A stretch of 64,000 nt of DNA, from assembly GCF_003460605.1 (NCBI RefSeq), contig NZ_QTVN01000021.1, positions 1 through 64,000 of the forward strand. Reading direction: 5' to 3'. This DNA is from Ruminococcus sp. AF31-8BH. GTDB lineage: Bacteria; Bacillota; Clostridia; Lachnospirales; Lachnospiraceae. The position numbers were made by a program, and so were the translations under genes. Below, in pieces: positions 7,927 through 18,704 of this stretch. Numbering within the stretch: the first letter of the stretch is position 1; each line of letters opens with the position of its first letter. Below the pieces are notes generated by a model, which did not search any database, was not told the DNA's origin, and was given only the letters and a program-made list of their open reading frames with translations.

Positions 7927-10900
7927 ATGGAAAAAAACAGAATTCGTTCTGTAAAAACTGGAAAAAGCATGCGAATGAGCTACCAGAGACAAAAAGAAGT
8001 CCTGGAAATGCCGAATTTGATCGAGGTCCAGAAGGATTCTTACCAGTGGTTTCTCGACGAAGGATTGAATGAAGTGTTCGATGATATTTCTCCAATCGCA
8101 GACTACGGCGGAAAGCTCAGTCTCGAGTTCATCGGCTTCACATTTGATGAAAAAGATGCTAAATATACCATCGAGCAGTGTAAAGAACGTGACGTAACTT
8201 ATGCCGCACCTTTGAAGGTTCGAGTGAGACTGATTAACAAGGAAACAGAAGAGATCAACGAACACGAGATTTTCATGGGAGACCTGCCGATTATGACTGC
8301 GACAGGAACCTTCGTTATTAACGGTGCTGAGCGTGTTATTGTCAGCCAGTTAGTACGTTCCCCTGGAATCTATTATGCCATTGCACACGATAAAATCGGT
8401 AAAAGACTGTTTTCCTGTACAGTAATTCCTAACAGAGGAGCATGGCTGGAATATGAGACTGACTCCAATGATGTGTTCTATGTACGTGTGGACAGAACCA
8501 GAAAGGTTCCGATCACTGTACTGATCCGTGCACTTGGTGTTGGCTCCAATGCAGAGATCATCGATCTGTTTGGTGAAGAGCCGAAGATCCTTGCAAGTTT
8601 TACAAAAGATACTTCTACAAATTATGAAGAAGGTCTTCTTGAGCTGTATAAGAAAATCCGTCCAGGCGAGCCGCTTGCAGTTGAGAGCGCAGAGAGCCTG
8701 ATCAATGCGATGTTCTTTGATCCGAGAAGATATGATCTTGCCAAGGTCGGACGTTATAAATTTAATAAAAAGCTTCATTTTAATAAACGAATTGTTGGCC
8801 ACAAACTGGCTGATGATGTGGTGGAAGGCTCTACAGGCGAGATCCTGGCAGAGGCTGGCCAGATCGTGACCAGAGAACTGGCTGATGCCATTCAGAACGC
8901 TGCAGTTCCATTTGTATGGATCCAGGGTGAAGAAGACCGCAGAATTAAAGTTCTTTCCAACTTAATGGTAGACATGCATCACTATCTGCCAGAAATCGAG
9001 AACCTGGAAGAGCTTGGTGTTACAGAGTTAGTATACTACCCTGTACTCGAAAAAATTCTGGAAGAAAATGACACACTTGAGGACAGAATTGCTGCTATCC
9101 GCAGAGATATCCATGATCTGATTCCGAAGCATATTACAAGAGAAGACATTTTTGCCTCCATTAACTACAATATGCATCTGGAATACGGCATTGGAAATGA
9201 CGACGATATCGACCACTTAGGAAACCGTCGTATCCGTGCGGTGGGTGAGCTGCTTCAGAACCAGTACCGTATCGGTCTTTCCAGACTTGAGCGTGTGGTT
9301 CGTGAGAGAATGACAACACAGGATGTGGAGAGCATTTCCCCGCAGTCCCTGATCAATATCAAACCTGTTACAGCTGCTGTAAAAGAGTTCTTTGGATCTT
9401 CCCAGCTGTCACAGTTCATGGATCAGAATAACCCGCTTGGTGAGCTGACCCATAAGAGACGTCTTTCCGCACTTGGACCTGGCGGTCTGTCACGAGACAG
9501 AGCCGGATTCGAGGTTCGAGACGTTCACTATTCCCATTACGGAAGAATGTGCCCGATCGAGACTCCTGAGGGACCGAACATCGGTCTGATCAACTCCCTT
9601 GCATCCTATGCAAAGCTGAATCAGTACGGATTTGTTGAGGCACCTTACCGTAAGATTGATAAGACAGATCCTATGAATCCGCGTGTAACCGACGAAGTTG
9701 TTTACATGACAGCAGATGAAGAGGATAACTACCATGTAGCACAGGCGAATGAGGCACTTGACGCAGAGGGACATTTCGTTCGTAAGAACGTTTCCGGTCG
9801 TTTCCGCGAAGAGACTCAGGAGTATGAGCGTCAGATGTTTGATTACATGGACGTATCTCCTAAGATGGTATTCTCTGTAGCTACAGCCCTGATCCCATTC
9901 CTTCAGAACGACGATGCGAACCGTGCGCTGATGGGATCCAACATGCAGCGTCAGGCCGTTCCGCTTCTTACTACAGAGGCACCGGTTGTTGGTACAGGAA
10001 TGGAAGCCAAGACAGCTGTTGACTCCGGTGTCTGCATCGTTGCAAGAAAGTCCGGTACTGTACTTCGTTCCACATCTACTGATATCAGTATCAAGAATGA
10101 TGACGGAACAAAGGATGATTATCATCTTACCAAATTCATGCGCAGTAACCAGAGCAACTGCTACAACCAGCGTCCGATCGTAAATCAGGGCGAGCACGTT
10201 GAAGCAGGAGATGTTATTGCAGATGGTCCGTCTACCTCTCAGGGAGAGCTTGCCCTTGGTAAGAACCCTCTGATCGGATTTATGACCTGGGAAGGTTATA
10301 ACTACGAGGATGCGGTACTTTTAAGTGAGAAACTTGTTCAGAACGATGTTTACACATCTGTTCACATTGAAGAATATGAAGCAGAAGCACGTGATACCAA
10401 GCTGGGACCGGAAGAGATCACCCGTGATGTTCCAGGCGTTGGTGATGACGCACTCAAGGATCTTGATGAGCGCGGAATCATCCGTATCGGTGCAGAGGTT
10501 CGTGCAGGGGATATCCTGGTAGGTAAGGTAACTCCTAAGGGAGAGACTGAGCTTACAGCAGAAGAGAGACTTCTTCGTGCAATCTTCGGTGAGAAGGCAC
10601 GTGAGGTTCGTGATACTTCCCTTAAGGTACCTCATGGTGAGTACGGTATCGTTGTAGATGCCAAGGTATTCACAAGAGAAAATGGTGACGAGCTGTCTCC
10701 TGGAGTAAATCAGTCTGTACGTATTTACATCGCACAGAAGAGAAAGATCTCCGTTGGTGATAAGATGGCTGGTCGTCATGGTAATAAGGGTGTCGTTTCC
10801 CGAGTACTTCCGGTTGAGGATATGCCATTCCTTCCGAACGGCCGTCCGCTGGATATCGTGCTGAATCCTCTGGGTGTACCTTCCCGTATGAACATCGGAC

Positions 10901-11781
10901 AGGTCCTGGAGATCCACTTAAGCCTTGCTGCCAAGGCACTTGGCTTTAACATTTCCACACCGGTATTCGATGGTGCAAACGAGAATGATATCCAGGATAC
11001 ACTGGAACTTGCAAATGACTATGTAAATACAGAGGACTTTGAGGAGTTCCGTGAGAAATACAAAGATATTCTGGCACCTGATGTAATGCAGTATCTGGAT
11101 GAGAACAAAGCCCACAGAGCACTGTGGAAGGGAGTTCCGATCTCCAGAGACGGTAAGGTTCAGCTCCGTGACGGACGTACCGGAGAGTTCTTCGATGGCC
11201 CGACCACAATCGGACACATGCATTACCTGAAGCTGCATCATCTGGTTGATGATAAGATCCATGCCCGTTCCACAGGTCCTTACTCTCTGGTTACACAGCA
11301 GCCTCTGGGTGGTAAAGCCCAGTTCGGTGGACAGCGTTTCGGAGAGATGGAGGTTTGGGCTCTGGAGGCATATGGTGCATCCTATACACTCCAGGAAATC
11401 CTGACAGTTAAATCCGATGATGTTGTCGGTCGTGTGAAGACTTATGAAGCAATCATCAAGGGTGACAATATTCCTGAGCCTGGTATTCCGGAATCCTTTA
11501 AGGTACTTCTTAAAGAGCTTCAGTCCCTGGCCCTGGATGTGCGCGTACTCAAGGATGATCAGACAGAAGTTCAGATCATGGAGAATGTAGATTACGGCGA
11601 AACCGACCTTCGAGCAGTTATCGAGGGAGATTCCAGAGGACACAGAGACCAGGAATCCTTCAGCAAACACGGCTACACCAAGCAGGAGTTTGACGGTGAG
11701 GAGCTTGTTGATGTGGACGAGGACGAAGATGAGGATTATGAATCCGAAATCGACGATTCCTACGATGATATCGAAGAGTAG
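7927..11781 (+). CDS. rpoB: DNA-directed RNA polymerase subunit beta
   Basis: This full-length 1284-residue beta subunit forms half of the catalytic cleft of RNA polymerase. The rifampicin-binding region reads [16 protein letters not shown] then [14 protein letters not shown], so the positions that commonly mutate to resistance (D516, H526 and S531 in E. coli numbering) carry the sensitive residues. The conserved [12 protein letters not shown] motif and the C-terminal beta' contact region are intact. The C-terminus is an acidic tail ([11 protein letters not shown]). GGGGTGA precedes the ATG. rpoC follows after 17 bases. Confidence 0.99.
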   Translation: MEKNRIRSVKTGKSMRMSYQRQKEVLEMPNLIEVQKDSYQWFLDEGLNEVFDDISPIADYGGKLSLEFIGFTFDEKDAKYTIEQCKERDVTYAAPLKVRVRLINKETEEINEHEIFMGDLPIMTATGTFVINGAERVIVSQLVRSPGIYYAIAHDKIGKRLFSCTVIPNRGAWLEYETDSNDVFYVRVDRTRKVPITVLIRALGVGSNAEIIDLFGEEPKILASFTKDTSTNYEEGLLELYKKIRPGEPLAVESAESLINAMFFDPRRYDLAKVGRYKFNKKLHFNKRIVGHKLADDVVEGSTGEILAEAGQIVTRELADAIQNAAVPFVWIQGEEDRRIKVLSNLMVDMHHYLPEIENLEELGVTELVYYPVLEKILEENDTLEDRIAAIRRDIHDLIPKHITREDIFASINYNMHLEYGIGNDDDIDHLGNRRIRAVGELLQNQYRIGLSRLERVVRERMTTQDVESISPQSLINIKPVTAAVKEFFGSSQLSQFMDQNNPLGELTHKRRLSALGPGGLSRDRAGFEVRDVHYSHYGRMCPIETPEGPNIGLINSLASYAKLNQYGFVEAPYRKIDKTDPMNPRVTDEVVYMTADEEDNYHVAQANEALDAEGHFVRKNVSGRFREETQEYERQMFDYMDVSPKMVFSVATALIPFLQNDDANRALMGSNMQRQAVPLLTTEAPVVGTGMEAKTAVDSGVCIVARKSGTVLRSTSTDISIKNDDGTKDDYHLTKFMRSNQSNCYNQRPIVNQGEHVEAGDVIADGPSTSQGELALGKNPLIGFMTWEGYNYEDAVLLSEKLVQNDVYTSVHIEEYEAEARDTKLGPEEITRDVPGVGDDALKDLDERGIIRIGAEVRAGDILVGKVTPKGETELTAEERLLRAIFGEKAREVRDTSLKVPHGEYGIVVDAKVFTRENGDELSPGVNQSVRIYIAQKRKISVGDKMAGRHGNKGVVSRVLPVEDMPFLPNGRPLDIVLNPLGVPSRMNIGQVLEIHLSLAAKALGFNISTPVFDGANENDIQDTLELANDYVNTEDFEEFREKYKDILAPDVMQYLDENKAHRALWKGVPISRDGKVQLRDGRTGEFFDGPTTIGHMHYLKLHHLVDDKIHARSTGPYSLVTQQPLGGKAQFGGQRFGEMEVWALEAYGASYTLQEILTVKSDDVVGRVKTYEAIIKGDNIPEPGIPESFKVLLKELQSLALDVRVLKDDQTEVQIMENVDYGETDLRAVIEGDSRGHRDQESFSKHGYTKQEFDGEELVDVDEDEDEDYESEIDDSYDDIEE

Positions 11782-11798
11782 AAAGGGGAAAAGAATAC

Positions 11799-14700
11799 AT
11801 GGCAGAATCAACCAATACCAATGAAACATATCAGCCAATGACTTTTGATGCCATTAAAATCGGACTGGCGTCCCCGGAAAAGATCAGAGAGTGGTCAAGA
11901 GGTGAGGTTTTAAAACCGGAAACCATCAACTACCGTACCTTGAAACCGGAGAAAGACGGACTTTTCTGTGAAAGAATTTTCGGACCGAGCAAGGACTGGG
12001 AGTGCCACTGTGGTAAATATAAGAAAATCCGTTATAAAGGTGTTGTCTGCGACCGATGCGGCGTTGAGGTTACCAAGGCTTCCGTTCGTAGAGAGCGTAT
12101 GGGTCACATTGAGCTTGCTGCTCCTGTTTCCCATATCTGGTATTTCAAGGGTATTCCGTCCCGTATGGGACTTATCCTGGATCTGACTCCAAGAACACTG
12201 GAGAAAGTCCTTTACTTTGCAAACTATATCGTACTGGATCCGGCTGATTCCGGACTCCAGTACAAGCAGATCCTGACTGAGAGAGAGTATCAGGATGCCC
12301 GTGAGTCCTACGGAAACAACTTCCGTGTGGGCATGGGTGCTGAGGCCATCAAGGAGCTCCTTATGGCAATCGACCTTGAGAAGGATTCCGCTGAATTAAA
12401 GGCAGAGCTGGTTAAGGCAACAGGCCAGAAGCGTGCAAGAATCATCAAACGTCTTGAGGTTGTTGAGTCCTTCCGTGAGTCAGGCAACCGTCCTGAGTGG
12501 ATGATCCTTGACGTTGTTCCTGTAATCCCGCCGGATCTTCGTCCTATGGTACAGCTGGATGGCGGACGTTTCGCAACATCTGACCTGAATGACCTGTACA
12601 GAAGAATCATTAATCGTAACAATCGTCTGAAGAGACTTCTTGAGCTTGGTGCTCCGGATATCATTGTCCGCAATGAGAAACGTATGCTTCAGGAAGCAGT
12701 TGATGCCCTGATCGACAATGGCCGCCGCGGCCGCCCGGTAACAGGTCCTGGAAACAGAGCCCTGAAATCCCTTTCCGATATGCTGAAAGGTAAATCCGGA
12801 CGTTTCCGTCAGAACCTTCTTGGTAAGCGTGTTGACTACTCCGGACGTTCCGTTATCGTCGTTGGACCTGAGCTGAAGATTTATCAGTGCGGTCTTCCGA
12901 AAGAGATGGCAATCGAGCTGTTCAAGCCTTTCGTAATGAAAGAGCTGGTAGCAAACGGTACCTCTCACAATATTAAGAATGCCAAGAAGATGGTAGAGAA
13001 GCTTGAGCCAGCTGTATGGGATGTTCTCGAAGATGTTATCAAAGAGCATCCGGTTATGCTGAACCGTGCACCTACACTGCATCGTCTGGGTATCCAGGCG
13101 TTCGAGCCGATCCTTGTAGAAGGTAAGGCGATTAAGCTTCATCCGCTTGTTTGTACCGCTTTCAACGCTGACTTCGATGGTGACCAGATGGCTGTCCATC
13201 TTCCGCTTTCCCAGGAAGCACAGGCAGAGTGCCGTTTCCTGCTTCTGTCTCCGAACAACCTTCTGAAACCTTCCGATGGTGGCCCGGTAGCCGTTCCTTC
13301 ACAGGATATGGTCCTTGGTATCTATTATCTGACCCAGGAAAGACCTGGAAATAAGGGTGAAGGCAAGTTCTTCAAGAGCGTAAACGAGGCAATTCTGGCA
13401 TATGAGAACCAGGTAATTACCCTGCAGTCCAAGATTCTTGTACGTACCAGCAAGGTAATGCCGGATGGAAGCACTTTCACAGGCAATGTACAGTCTACAC
13501 TGGGACGTTTCCTGTTCAATGAGATCCTTCCGCAGGATCTTGGATTTGTTGACAGAAGCATTCCGGGAAATGAGCTTCTTCTTGAGGTTGACTTCCTGGT
13601 TGGTAAGAAACAGCTGAAACAGATTCTTGAAAAAGTTATTAACACTCACGGAGCAACCAAGACCGCTGAGGTTCTGGATGCTATCAAGGCTATGGGTTAC
13701 AAGTATTCTACAAGAGCTGCCATGACTGTATCTATTTCTGATATGACCGTGCCGCCGCAGAAGCCGCAGATGATTAAAGCTGCCCAGGATACTGTAGACA
13801 AGATTACCAAGAACTACAAACGTGGTCTTATTACCGAGGAAGAGCGTTACAAAGAGGTTGTTGATACATGGAAGAAGACTGATGATGAGCTTACTCACGC
13901 ACTTCTGTCAGGACTTGATAAGTACAACAACATCTTCATGATGGCTGACTCCGGTGCCCGTGGATCTGATAAGCAGATCAAACAGCTTGCTGGTATGCGT
14001 GGATTGATGGCCGATACAACCGGACATACAATCGAGCTTCCTATCAAGTCAAACTTCCGTGAAGGTCTGGACGTACTGGAATACTTCATGTCCGCTCATG
14101 GAGCTCGTAAAGGACTTTCCGATACTGCTCTTCGTACAGCCGATTCCGGTTACCTGACAAGACGTCTTGTTGACGTATCTCAGGACCTGATCGTACGTGA
14201 GATGGACTGCTGTGAGAACAGATCCGAGATTTCCGGTATGTATGTAAAAGGTTTCATGGATGGCAAGGAGGAGATCGAGAGCCTTCAGGATCGTATCACA
14301 GGCCGTTTCTCCTGCGAGACCATTAAGAATAAAGAAGGTGAAATCCTTGTAAAAGCAAACCATATGATTACTCCGAAGCGTGCCGCACGTATCATGAAAG
14401 AGGGCGTGGACAACATTACCGGAGGTGCTGTAGAGCAGGTTAAGATCCGTACCATCCTTAGCTGTAAGTGCAAGGTGGGTGTGTGTGCGAAATGTTATGG
14501 TGCCAACATGGCTACCGGAGAACCGGTACAGGTTGGTGAATCCATCGGTATTATCGCAGCACAGTCTATCGGTGAGCCTGGTACACAGCTGACCATGCGT
14601 ACTTTCCATACTGGTGGTGTTGCCGGTGGAGATATCACGCAGGGTCTTCCTCGTGTCGAGGAGCTTTTCGAGGCAAGAAAGCCGAAAGGACTTGCCGTTA

Positions 14701-15527
14701 TCACTGAGATTCCTGGTGTTGCTACAATCAACGACACCAAGAAGAAGAGGGAGATCATCGTAACAGATCCGGAGTCTGGAGAATCCAAGACCTACCTGAT
14801 CCCATACGGTTCCCGTATCAAGATCATGGACGGACAGGTTATGGAAGCTGGTGATGAGCTTACCGAAGGTAGTGTAAACCCGCATGATATCCTTAGAATC
14901 AAGGGTGTTCGTGCCGTTCAGGATTACATGCTTCGTGAGGTTCAGCGTGTATACCGTCTCCAGGGTGTTGAGATCAACGATAAGCATATCGAGGTTATCG
15001 TTCACCAGATGCTGAAGAAGATCCGCATCGAGGACAACGGAGACTCCGAGTTCCTGCCAGGAACACTTGTTGACTTCCTTGAGTATGAGGAAGTAAATGA
15101 GAAACTGGAAGCTGAGGGCTTACGTCCTGCAGTTGGAAAACAGGGAATGCTTGGTATCACCAAGGCGTCTCTTGCAACCGATTCCTTCCTGTCAGCTGCT
15201 TCCTTCCAGGAGACCACTAAGGTTCTGACTGAAGCTGCGATCAAGGGTAAGGTTGACCATCTGATCGGTCTGAAAGAGAACGTTATCATCGGTAAACTGA
15301 TTCCTGCTGGTACAGGTATGAAGTGCTACAGCGATGTAGAGCTTGATACAGGAATGCCGGAGGAGCCGGAAGAAATCGAATTCGACGAGATGGATGACGA
15401 TCAGGACATGCTTGATGTAGCGGAAGATTCTGAAGATCTGGAGATCAGTGAAACTCCGGAAGACGCAGAGGATGAGGATGCATTCGATGATGAAGAGGTT
15501 GACTCCGCTGACGACAGTGAAGAATAA
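11799..15527 (+). CDS. rpoC: DNA-directed RNA polymerase subunit beta'
   Basis: This full-length 1242-residue beta' subunit carries the catalytic [10 protein letters not shown] loop that holds the active-site Mg2+. It also has the N-terminal zinc ribbon (CHCGKYKK...CDRCG, about residues 70-88) and the second zinc site ([13 protein letters not shown]). The C-terminal ~50 residues are almost wholly Asp/Glu, an unusually acidic tail that parallels the one on RpoB. It is co-transcribed with rpoB and ends at a strong terminator. Confidence 0.99.
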   Translation: MAESTNTNETYQPMTFDAIKIGLASPEKIREWSRGEVLKPETINYRTLKPEKDGLFCERIFGPSKDWECHCGKYKKIRYKGVVCDRCGVEVTKASVRRERMGHIELAAPVSHIWYFKGIPSRMGLILDLTPRTLEKVLYFANYIVLDPADSGLQYKQILTEREYQDARESYGNNFRVGMGAEAIKELLMAIDLEKDSAELKAELVKATGQKRARIIKRLEVVESFRESGNRPEWMILDVVPVIPPDLRPMVQLDGGRFATSDLNDLYRRIINRNNRLKRLLELGAPDIIVRNEKRMLQEAVDALIDNGRRGRPVTGPGNRALKSLSDMLKGKSGRFRQNLLGKRVDYSGRSVIVVGPELKIYQCGLPKEMAIELFKPFVMKELVANGTSHNIKNAKKMVEKLEPAVWDVLEDVIKEHPVMLNRAPTLHRLGIQAFEPILVEGKAIKLHPLVCTAFNADFDGDQMAVHLPLSQEAQAECRFLLLSPNNLLKPSDGGPVAVPSQDMVLGIYYLTQERPGNKGEGKFFKSVNEAILAYENQVITLQSKILVRTSKVMPDGSTFTGNVQSTLGRFLFNEILPQDLGFVDRSIPGNELLLEVDFLVGKKQLKQILEKVINTHGATKTAEVLDAIKAMGYKYSTRAAMTVSISDMTVPPQKPQMIKAAQDTVDKITKNYKRGLITEEERYKEVVDTWKKTDDELTHALLSGLDKYNNIFMMADSGARGSDKQIKQLAGMRGLMADTTGHTIELPIKSNFREGLDVLEYFMSAHGARKGLSDTALRTADSGYLTRRLVDVSQDLIVREMDCCENRSEISGMYVKGFMDGKEEIESLQDRITGRFSCETIKNKEGEILVKANHMITPKRAARIMKEGVDNITGGAVEQVKIRTILSCKCKVGVCAKCYGANMATGEPVQVGESIGIIAAQSIGEPGTQLTMRTFHTGGVAGGDITQGLPRVEELFEARKPKGLAVITEIPGVATINDTKKKREIIVTDPESGESKTYLIPYGSRIKIMDGQVMEAGDELTEGSVNPHDILRIKGVRAVQDYMLREVQRVYRLQGVEINDKHIEVIVHQMLKKIRIEDNGDSEFLPGTLVDFLEYEEVNEKLEAEGLRPAVGKQGMLGITKASLATDSFLSAASFQETTKVLTEAAIKGKVDHLIGLKENVIIGKLIPAGTGMKCYSDVELDTGMPEEPEEIEFDEMDDDQDMLDVAEDSEDLEISETPEDAEDEDAFDDEEVDSADDSEE

Positions 15528-15537
15528 ATGAATTAGG

Positions 15538-15579
15538 ATCCCTCAGGGTGACAGAAATGTTGCTCTGGGGGATTTTTTT
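15538..15579 (+). terminator. terminator of rpoBC
   Basis: A 15-bp stem (15538-15552 with 15559-15573, several G-U pairs) and a six-base loop are followed by a run of seven T's. Confidence 0.88.
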
Positions 15580-15679
15580 GCCTTTTTACAGCTGAAGTGT
15601 GCCCAAAAATACCACCTGCTATAGCGTAAAGCTATAACTAGCTCTATAAAACTGCGATTTCCAAAACGCTATTTAGTGG

Positions 15680-15708
15680 TTGCATATGGTGAAGTTCTGT
15701 TTTATAAT
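15680..15708 (+). promoter_or_regulatory. promoter of the cystine-uptake operon
   Basis: TTGCAT (15680-15685), a 17-base spacer and a perfect TATAAT (15703-15708) lie 60 bases before the poly-Cys leader peptide. Just upstream, 15617-15672 holds repeated GCTATA-type words and the inverted pair ATAGCGT/ACGCTAT, which could be a regulator site. Confidence 0.75.
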
Positions 15709-15767
15709 AAGCAACATCAAGAGAAATATATAAAACATATCGAGTTACTAGGAAAGGAGAAACCAAT

Positions 15768-15875
15768 ATGACAGTATCAATTAGAACCGCGAAGATGTGT
15801 TGCAGCATGAAGATGGAAAAAGAGGTTATGTGTTGTTGCTGTTGTTGCGGCTCCATGAAGACAGAAAGAAAATAG
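15768..15875 (+). CDS. poly-cysteine leader peptide (putative cysteine-sensing attenuator)
   Basis: This 35-residue ORF starts with ATG after a strong GGAAAGGAG eight bases upstream. It encodes MTVSIRTAKMCCSMKMEKEV, then M, then six consecutive Cys (TGT TGT TGC TGT TGT TGC), then GSMKTERK. Eight of 35 residues are Cys. It lies between a good promoter and a sulfur-linked transport operon, with a terminator-like hairpin between its stop and the first structural gene. This is the architecture of a leader peptide whose translation stalls when charged Cys-tRNA is scarce. Polycysteine leaders controlling sulfur genes are known in mycobacteria. The regulatory role here is inferred; the ORF and Cys codons are seen directly. 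Confidence 0.8.
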   Translation: MTVSIRTAKMCCSMKMEKEVMCCCCCCGSMKTERK

Positions 15876-15930
15876 AACAGATTTACATACATATGCGTTG
15901 ATGCTATATAAGAACAAAGAAGTTTTTTGA

Positions 15931-15963
15931 AGCAGGGATTCGGATATGGGACCTGCTATTTTT
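15931..15963 (+). promoter_or_regulatory. candidate attenuator hairpin downstream of the poly-Cys leader
   Basis: AGCAGG (15931-15936) pairs with CCTGCT (15952-15957), and TTC inside it can pair with GGA (15949-15951). An A and five T's follow to 15963. It could act as a weak terminator or structure the mRNA before the Shine-Dalgarno at 15993. I found no clear competing antiterminator by eye. Confidence 0.5.
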
Positions 15964-16005
15964 GTACCCATTTTTAGAAAATCAGACAATTCGGAGGAAA
16001 ATAAA

Positions 16006-17241
16006 ATGAGTGGATGCGGATGCAGTTTTTCACCAGCAGAGGAAATTAAGGAAGAAGTAAAATATACAGATGCACTTGCAGAGCAGTTTGCGAAAGAAGT
16101 TGGAGTTGATCCAAGACCAAATGAAACTTTAGTAGAAATCGATGAGAGAGGCGCATTTATCAGACAGCCAAACGCTTTTATCCAGCCATTCGGTGATGAA
16201 GAGGGAGACCTGAAAGCAGAGGCAAACCGTTACGGAATCTACTGGGCAACCGGATGCAACTGGTCAAACAGACCGATCATTGTAAGAGATCTTCTTGGAC
16301 TTCAGGATGTGATCTCAGATACCAGAGTGACTCATTCCGGCGAGACTAACCGCTACGGACATGCATTTGGAGATCAGCCAGGATTCAAGGATCCCAAGAC
16401 AGGCGCTTACTTCTTAAGCGAGTTTTACAAAAGAGCCAATTCGGATTTCAAAGGAAGAGCTACCACCCCAACTCTGGTAGACATCAAAGAAAAGAAAGCA
16501 GTAAACAACGATTATCATCGTCTTACAAACTACATTGAAGTTCAGTTCCGTCCCTTCCAGCCAAAGGATGCGCCGGACCTGTACCCGAAGAAATTCCGTA
16601 AAGAAATCGATGAATTTAACGACTGGCTTTTCCCACATGTAAACAACGGACATTACCGCATGGCATTCTGCCAGTCACCGGAGGCTTATGATGAAGCATA
16701 TGAAGATTTTTATGAATCACTTGAGAAGCTGGATAAGAGACTGGAAACAAACCGTTTCCTTTTCGGAGATTACATTACAGACAGCGATGTCCGCGTTTAT
16801 GTTACCCTGGTACGCTGGGATGTAAGCTATTTCCATAACATCGGTCCGGTGAAAAAGCCAATCCGTGATTACAAAAACATCTGGGGCTACTTAAGAGAGC
16901 TCTACGCAATCCCGGCATTCCGCCACGGAAGCGATCCGCAGGTACTTGCATTAGACGGCCCCAGAAAGAAATTAGGAGAGGTTCTTTTCCGTGGATACAA
17001 CGACAGAATCCTTTCAAAAGTTGATTTCGAAAAGCTTTGGGCAGACGACGGCGAGAGAAGAAAATTAAGCAAAACACCAGATGAGTTATTCCTTCGCCAT
17101 CCGGAAGGAGAGACCTACGAGGATTACGCAGGCCCCATTTCCAAGACTATCTGGAACAGCCCGAAATGGGAAGACAGAAATCCGAAGAATGGAACCTTAT
17201 CCGTGGACGCATCCATTAACCCGCTGAAGGGACTTTTATGA
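16006..17241 (+). CDS. glutathionyl-hydroquinone-reductase-like (Xi-class GST fold) protein
   Basis: This 411-residue protein resembles the YqjG/ECM4 family, which reduces glutathionyl-quinones through a catalytic Cys in a CPWAHR motif. The matching position here reads CNWSNR at about residues 84-89, with the Cys kept and the Pro replaced. A GST C-terminal all-helical domain follows (about 200-330). The N-terminus MSGCGCSFSP holds two further Cys. I took ATG 16006, eight bases after GGAGG, over an in-frame upstream ATG at 15946 that lies in the attenuator hairpin. Clostridia generally lack glutathione, so another low-molecular-weight thiol is a likely substrate. It heads the cystine operon. 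Confidence 0.8.
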   Translation: MSGCGCSFSPAEEIKEEVKYTDALAEQFAKEVGVDPRPNETLVEIDERGAFIRQPNAFIQPFGDEEGDLKAEANRYGIYWATGCNWSNRPIIVRDLLGLQDVISDTRVTHSGETNRYGHAFGDQPGFKDPKTGAYFLSEFYKRANSDFKGRATTPTLVDIKEKKAVNNDYHRLTNYIEVQFRPFQPKDAPDLYPKKFRKEIDEFNDWLFPHVNNGHYRMAFCQSPEAYDEAYEDFYESLEKLDKRLETNRFLFGDYITDSDVRVYVTLVRWDVSYFHNIGPVKKPIRDYKNIWGYLRELYAIPAFRHGSDPQVLALDGPRKKLGEVLFRGYNDRILSKVDFEKLWADDGERRKLSKTPDELFLRHPEGETYEDYAGPISKTIWNSPKWEDRNPKNGTLSVDASINPLKGLL

Positions 17242-17278
17242 GAATCAGGCAAAAAATTTACGAGAGAGGATAGAGATT

Positions 17279-18136
17279 ATGAAAAGATTTAATAGATTAA
17301 CAGCAGTTTTACTGGCAGGTGTGACAGCAGCAAGCCTTACAGGCGGTGCAGTCAGCGTATTTGCAGATTCCGACGTAAAGGTGATCAAAGGTGTTACAAG
17401 CGGTTCCCTGGCTCCTTACTTTTATGTAGGAGATGACAATGAACTGACAGGAGTTGATATTGACATTGTGAAAGAGGTTTTTAACCGTCTTCCTCAGTAT
17501 GAGCTTCAGATTGATACAGCAGATGCACTACAGGGCGTAATCAGCGGCCAGTATGACATTGCAATCAACAATTACGGCTACACAGACGAGAGAGCAGAAT
17601 CCTATTACTTCTCTTTCCCATATAAGACAAGTTTTAATGAGTACATTCAGCGGGCAGATGATGAGCCGCTGACCTCCCTTCAGGATCTGGCAGACAGAGG
17701 CTACAAGATCGAGCTGACAGCCGGAAGCCTGACAGCCAATGCACTGGAGCAATGGAATGAGGAGAACCCGGATCATCAGATCGAGATCGTTTACGACAAC
17801 ACCAATTTCCAGGTTCGTTACCAGAACATTGTAGACGGTGTTACAGACGTTGCCATTGACGATGGCCCGCTGATCGACAACCTTCTTCCAAACTTTGGAC
17901 TGGAGGGACAGCTGGTTCCAAATCCAATTGACGACGAAACACAGGAATTCCTTTTCCCACAGAACAACACCTATTTTCTCTTTGGAAAAAATGAGGAGGG
18001 CGCAGCTCTTCGCGAGGATGTGGACGCAGTGCTGAAGGAAATGAAAGAGGACGGCACCTTAGCTGAGATCACCGAGAAATATCTTGGAAAAGACACAAGC
18101 CCGGACGAGAAATACTTCGAAGAGACAATCAACTAA
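17279..18136 (+). CDS. amino-acid ABC transporter substrate-binding protein, probably cystine
   Basis: This 285-residue family-3 solute-binding protein has a signal peptide (about 1-29, cleavage after SVFA) but no lipobox Cys, which is unusual for a Gram-positive binding protein. The two-lobe signature is present (DIVKEVFNRLPQY; ISGQYDIAINNYGYTDERAE). It shares an operon with a polar-amino-acid permease and ATPase. Cystine is the favoured ligand because of the poly-Cys leader and the GST-like gene upstream; sequence alone shows only a polar amino acid binder. Confidence 0.85.
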   Translation: MKRFNRLTAVLLAGVTAASLTGGAVSVFADSDVKVIKGVTSGSLAPYFYVGDDNELTGVDIDIVKEVFNRLPQYELQIDTADALQGVISGQYDIAINNYGYTDERAESYYFSFPYKTSFNEYIQRADDEPLTSLQDLADRGYKIELTAGSLTANALEQWNEENPDHQIEIVYDNTNFQVRYQNIVDGVTDVAIDDGPLIDNLLPNFGLEGQLVPNPIDDETQEFLFPQNNTYFLFGKNEEGAALREDVDAVLKEMKEDGTLAEITEKYLGKDTSPDEKYFEETIN

Positions 18137-18160
18137 ATCAGAGATGCAAGGAGAACGATC

Positions 18161-18679
18161 ATGGTGGAAATTTATCGCATAGAAAAAGGGGCAGAGACCT
18201 GGAAATACAAAGCTTATGATTACGTGAGGACAGATGCCTTCTGCGTGGGACAGAGCATTCCCATAGAGCTGGAATTTTCCCATGACGAAAAGGAAGAGGA
18301 CCTGCAGGCTGTGATCCTGATTGAGGATCACAAGCCAGTGGCAGGCTGCCGAATCGCTTTTCCAGACGAGAAGATCGGCAAGATCGAACGTGTCTGCGTC
18401 GTCCGGGGAAAACAAAAAGGCGGTTACGGCAGAATCCTGATCCAGGAAGCAGAGAACTGGTTAAAAGAGTACGGAGTAAACCACATCGTGATCAGCAGCC
18501 AGGACCGTGCTGCTGGTTTCTATGAAAAGCTGGGTTATCAGCTGAACCCGGATGTGGACCCGTCCGTATACGACAAGCATCATAAACAGGAAGAGAAGCC
18601 GAAGCAGGAGCCTTCCAGACCGAAGAATGCGCCGGGACCTTTTGGATTTACCTGTGTGCTTGTAGAAAAATATTTATAG
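18161..18679 (+). CDS. GNAT family N-acetyltransferase
   Basis: This 172-residue protein has the GNAT acetyl-CoA site: VCVVRGKQKGGYGRILIQEA (about residues 78-97, R-x-x-G-x-G type) followed by a CoA-facing helix and YEKLGYQL near the C-terminus. The acceptor is unknown. Its position inside a cystine-uptake operon suggests acetylation of a cysteine-derived or toxic thiol compound, as seen for acetyltransferases in the B. subtilis S-methyl-cysteine operons; that is inference. An AAGGAG precedes the ATG. Confidence 0.85.
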   Translation: MVEIYRIEKGAETWKYKAYDYVRTDAFCVGQSIPIELEFSHDEKEEDLQAVILIEDHKPVAGCRIAFPDEKIGKIERVCVVRGKQKGGYGRILIQEAENWLKEYGVNHIVISSQDRAAGFYEKLGYQLNPDVDPSVYDKHHKQEEKPKQEPSRPKNAPGPFGFTCVLVEKYL

Positions 18680-18704
18680 AAACTGAACTTGTAGGAGAAA
18701 AATC

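Noticed and set aside
10918..11838. 306-codon minus-strand ORF and many others opposite rpoB, rpoC, fusA and tuf
   Set aside because: They are antisense shadows of strongly conserved genes with biased codons; composition is Ile/Leu/Cys-rich and no ribosome-binding sites fit.
15617..15672. riboswitch upstream of the poly-Cys leader
   Set aside because: The region precedes the promoter, so it is not transcribed from it; repeated GCTATA words look more like a protein-binding site.
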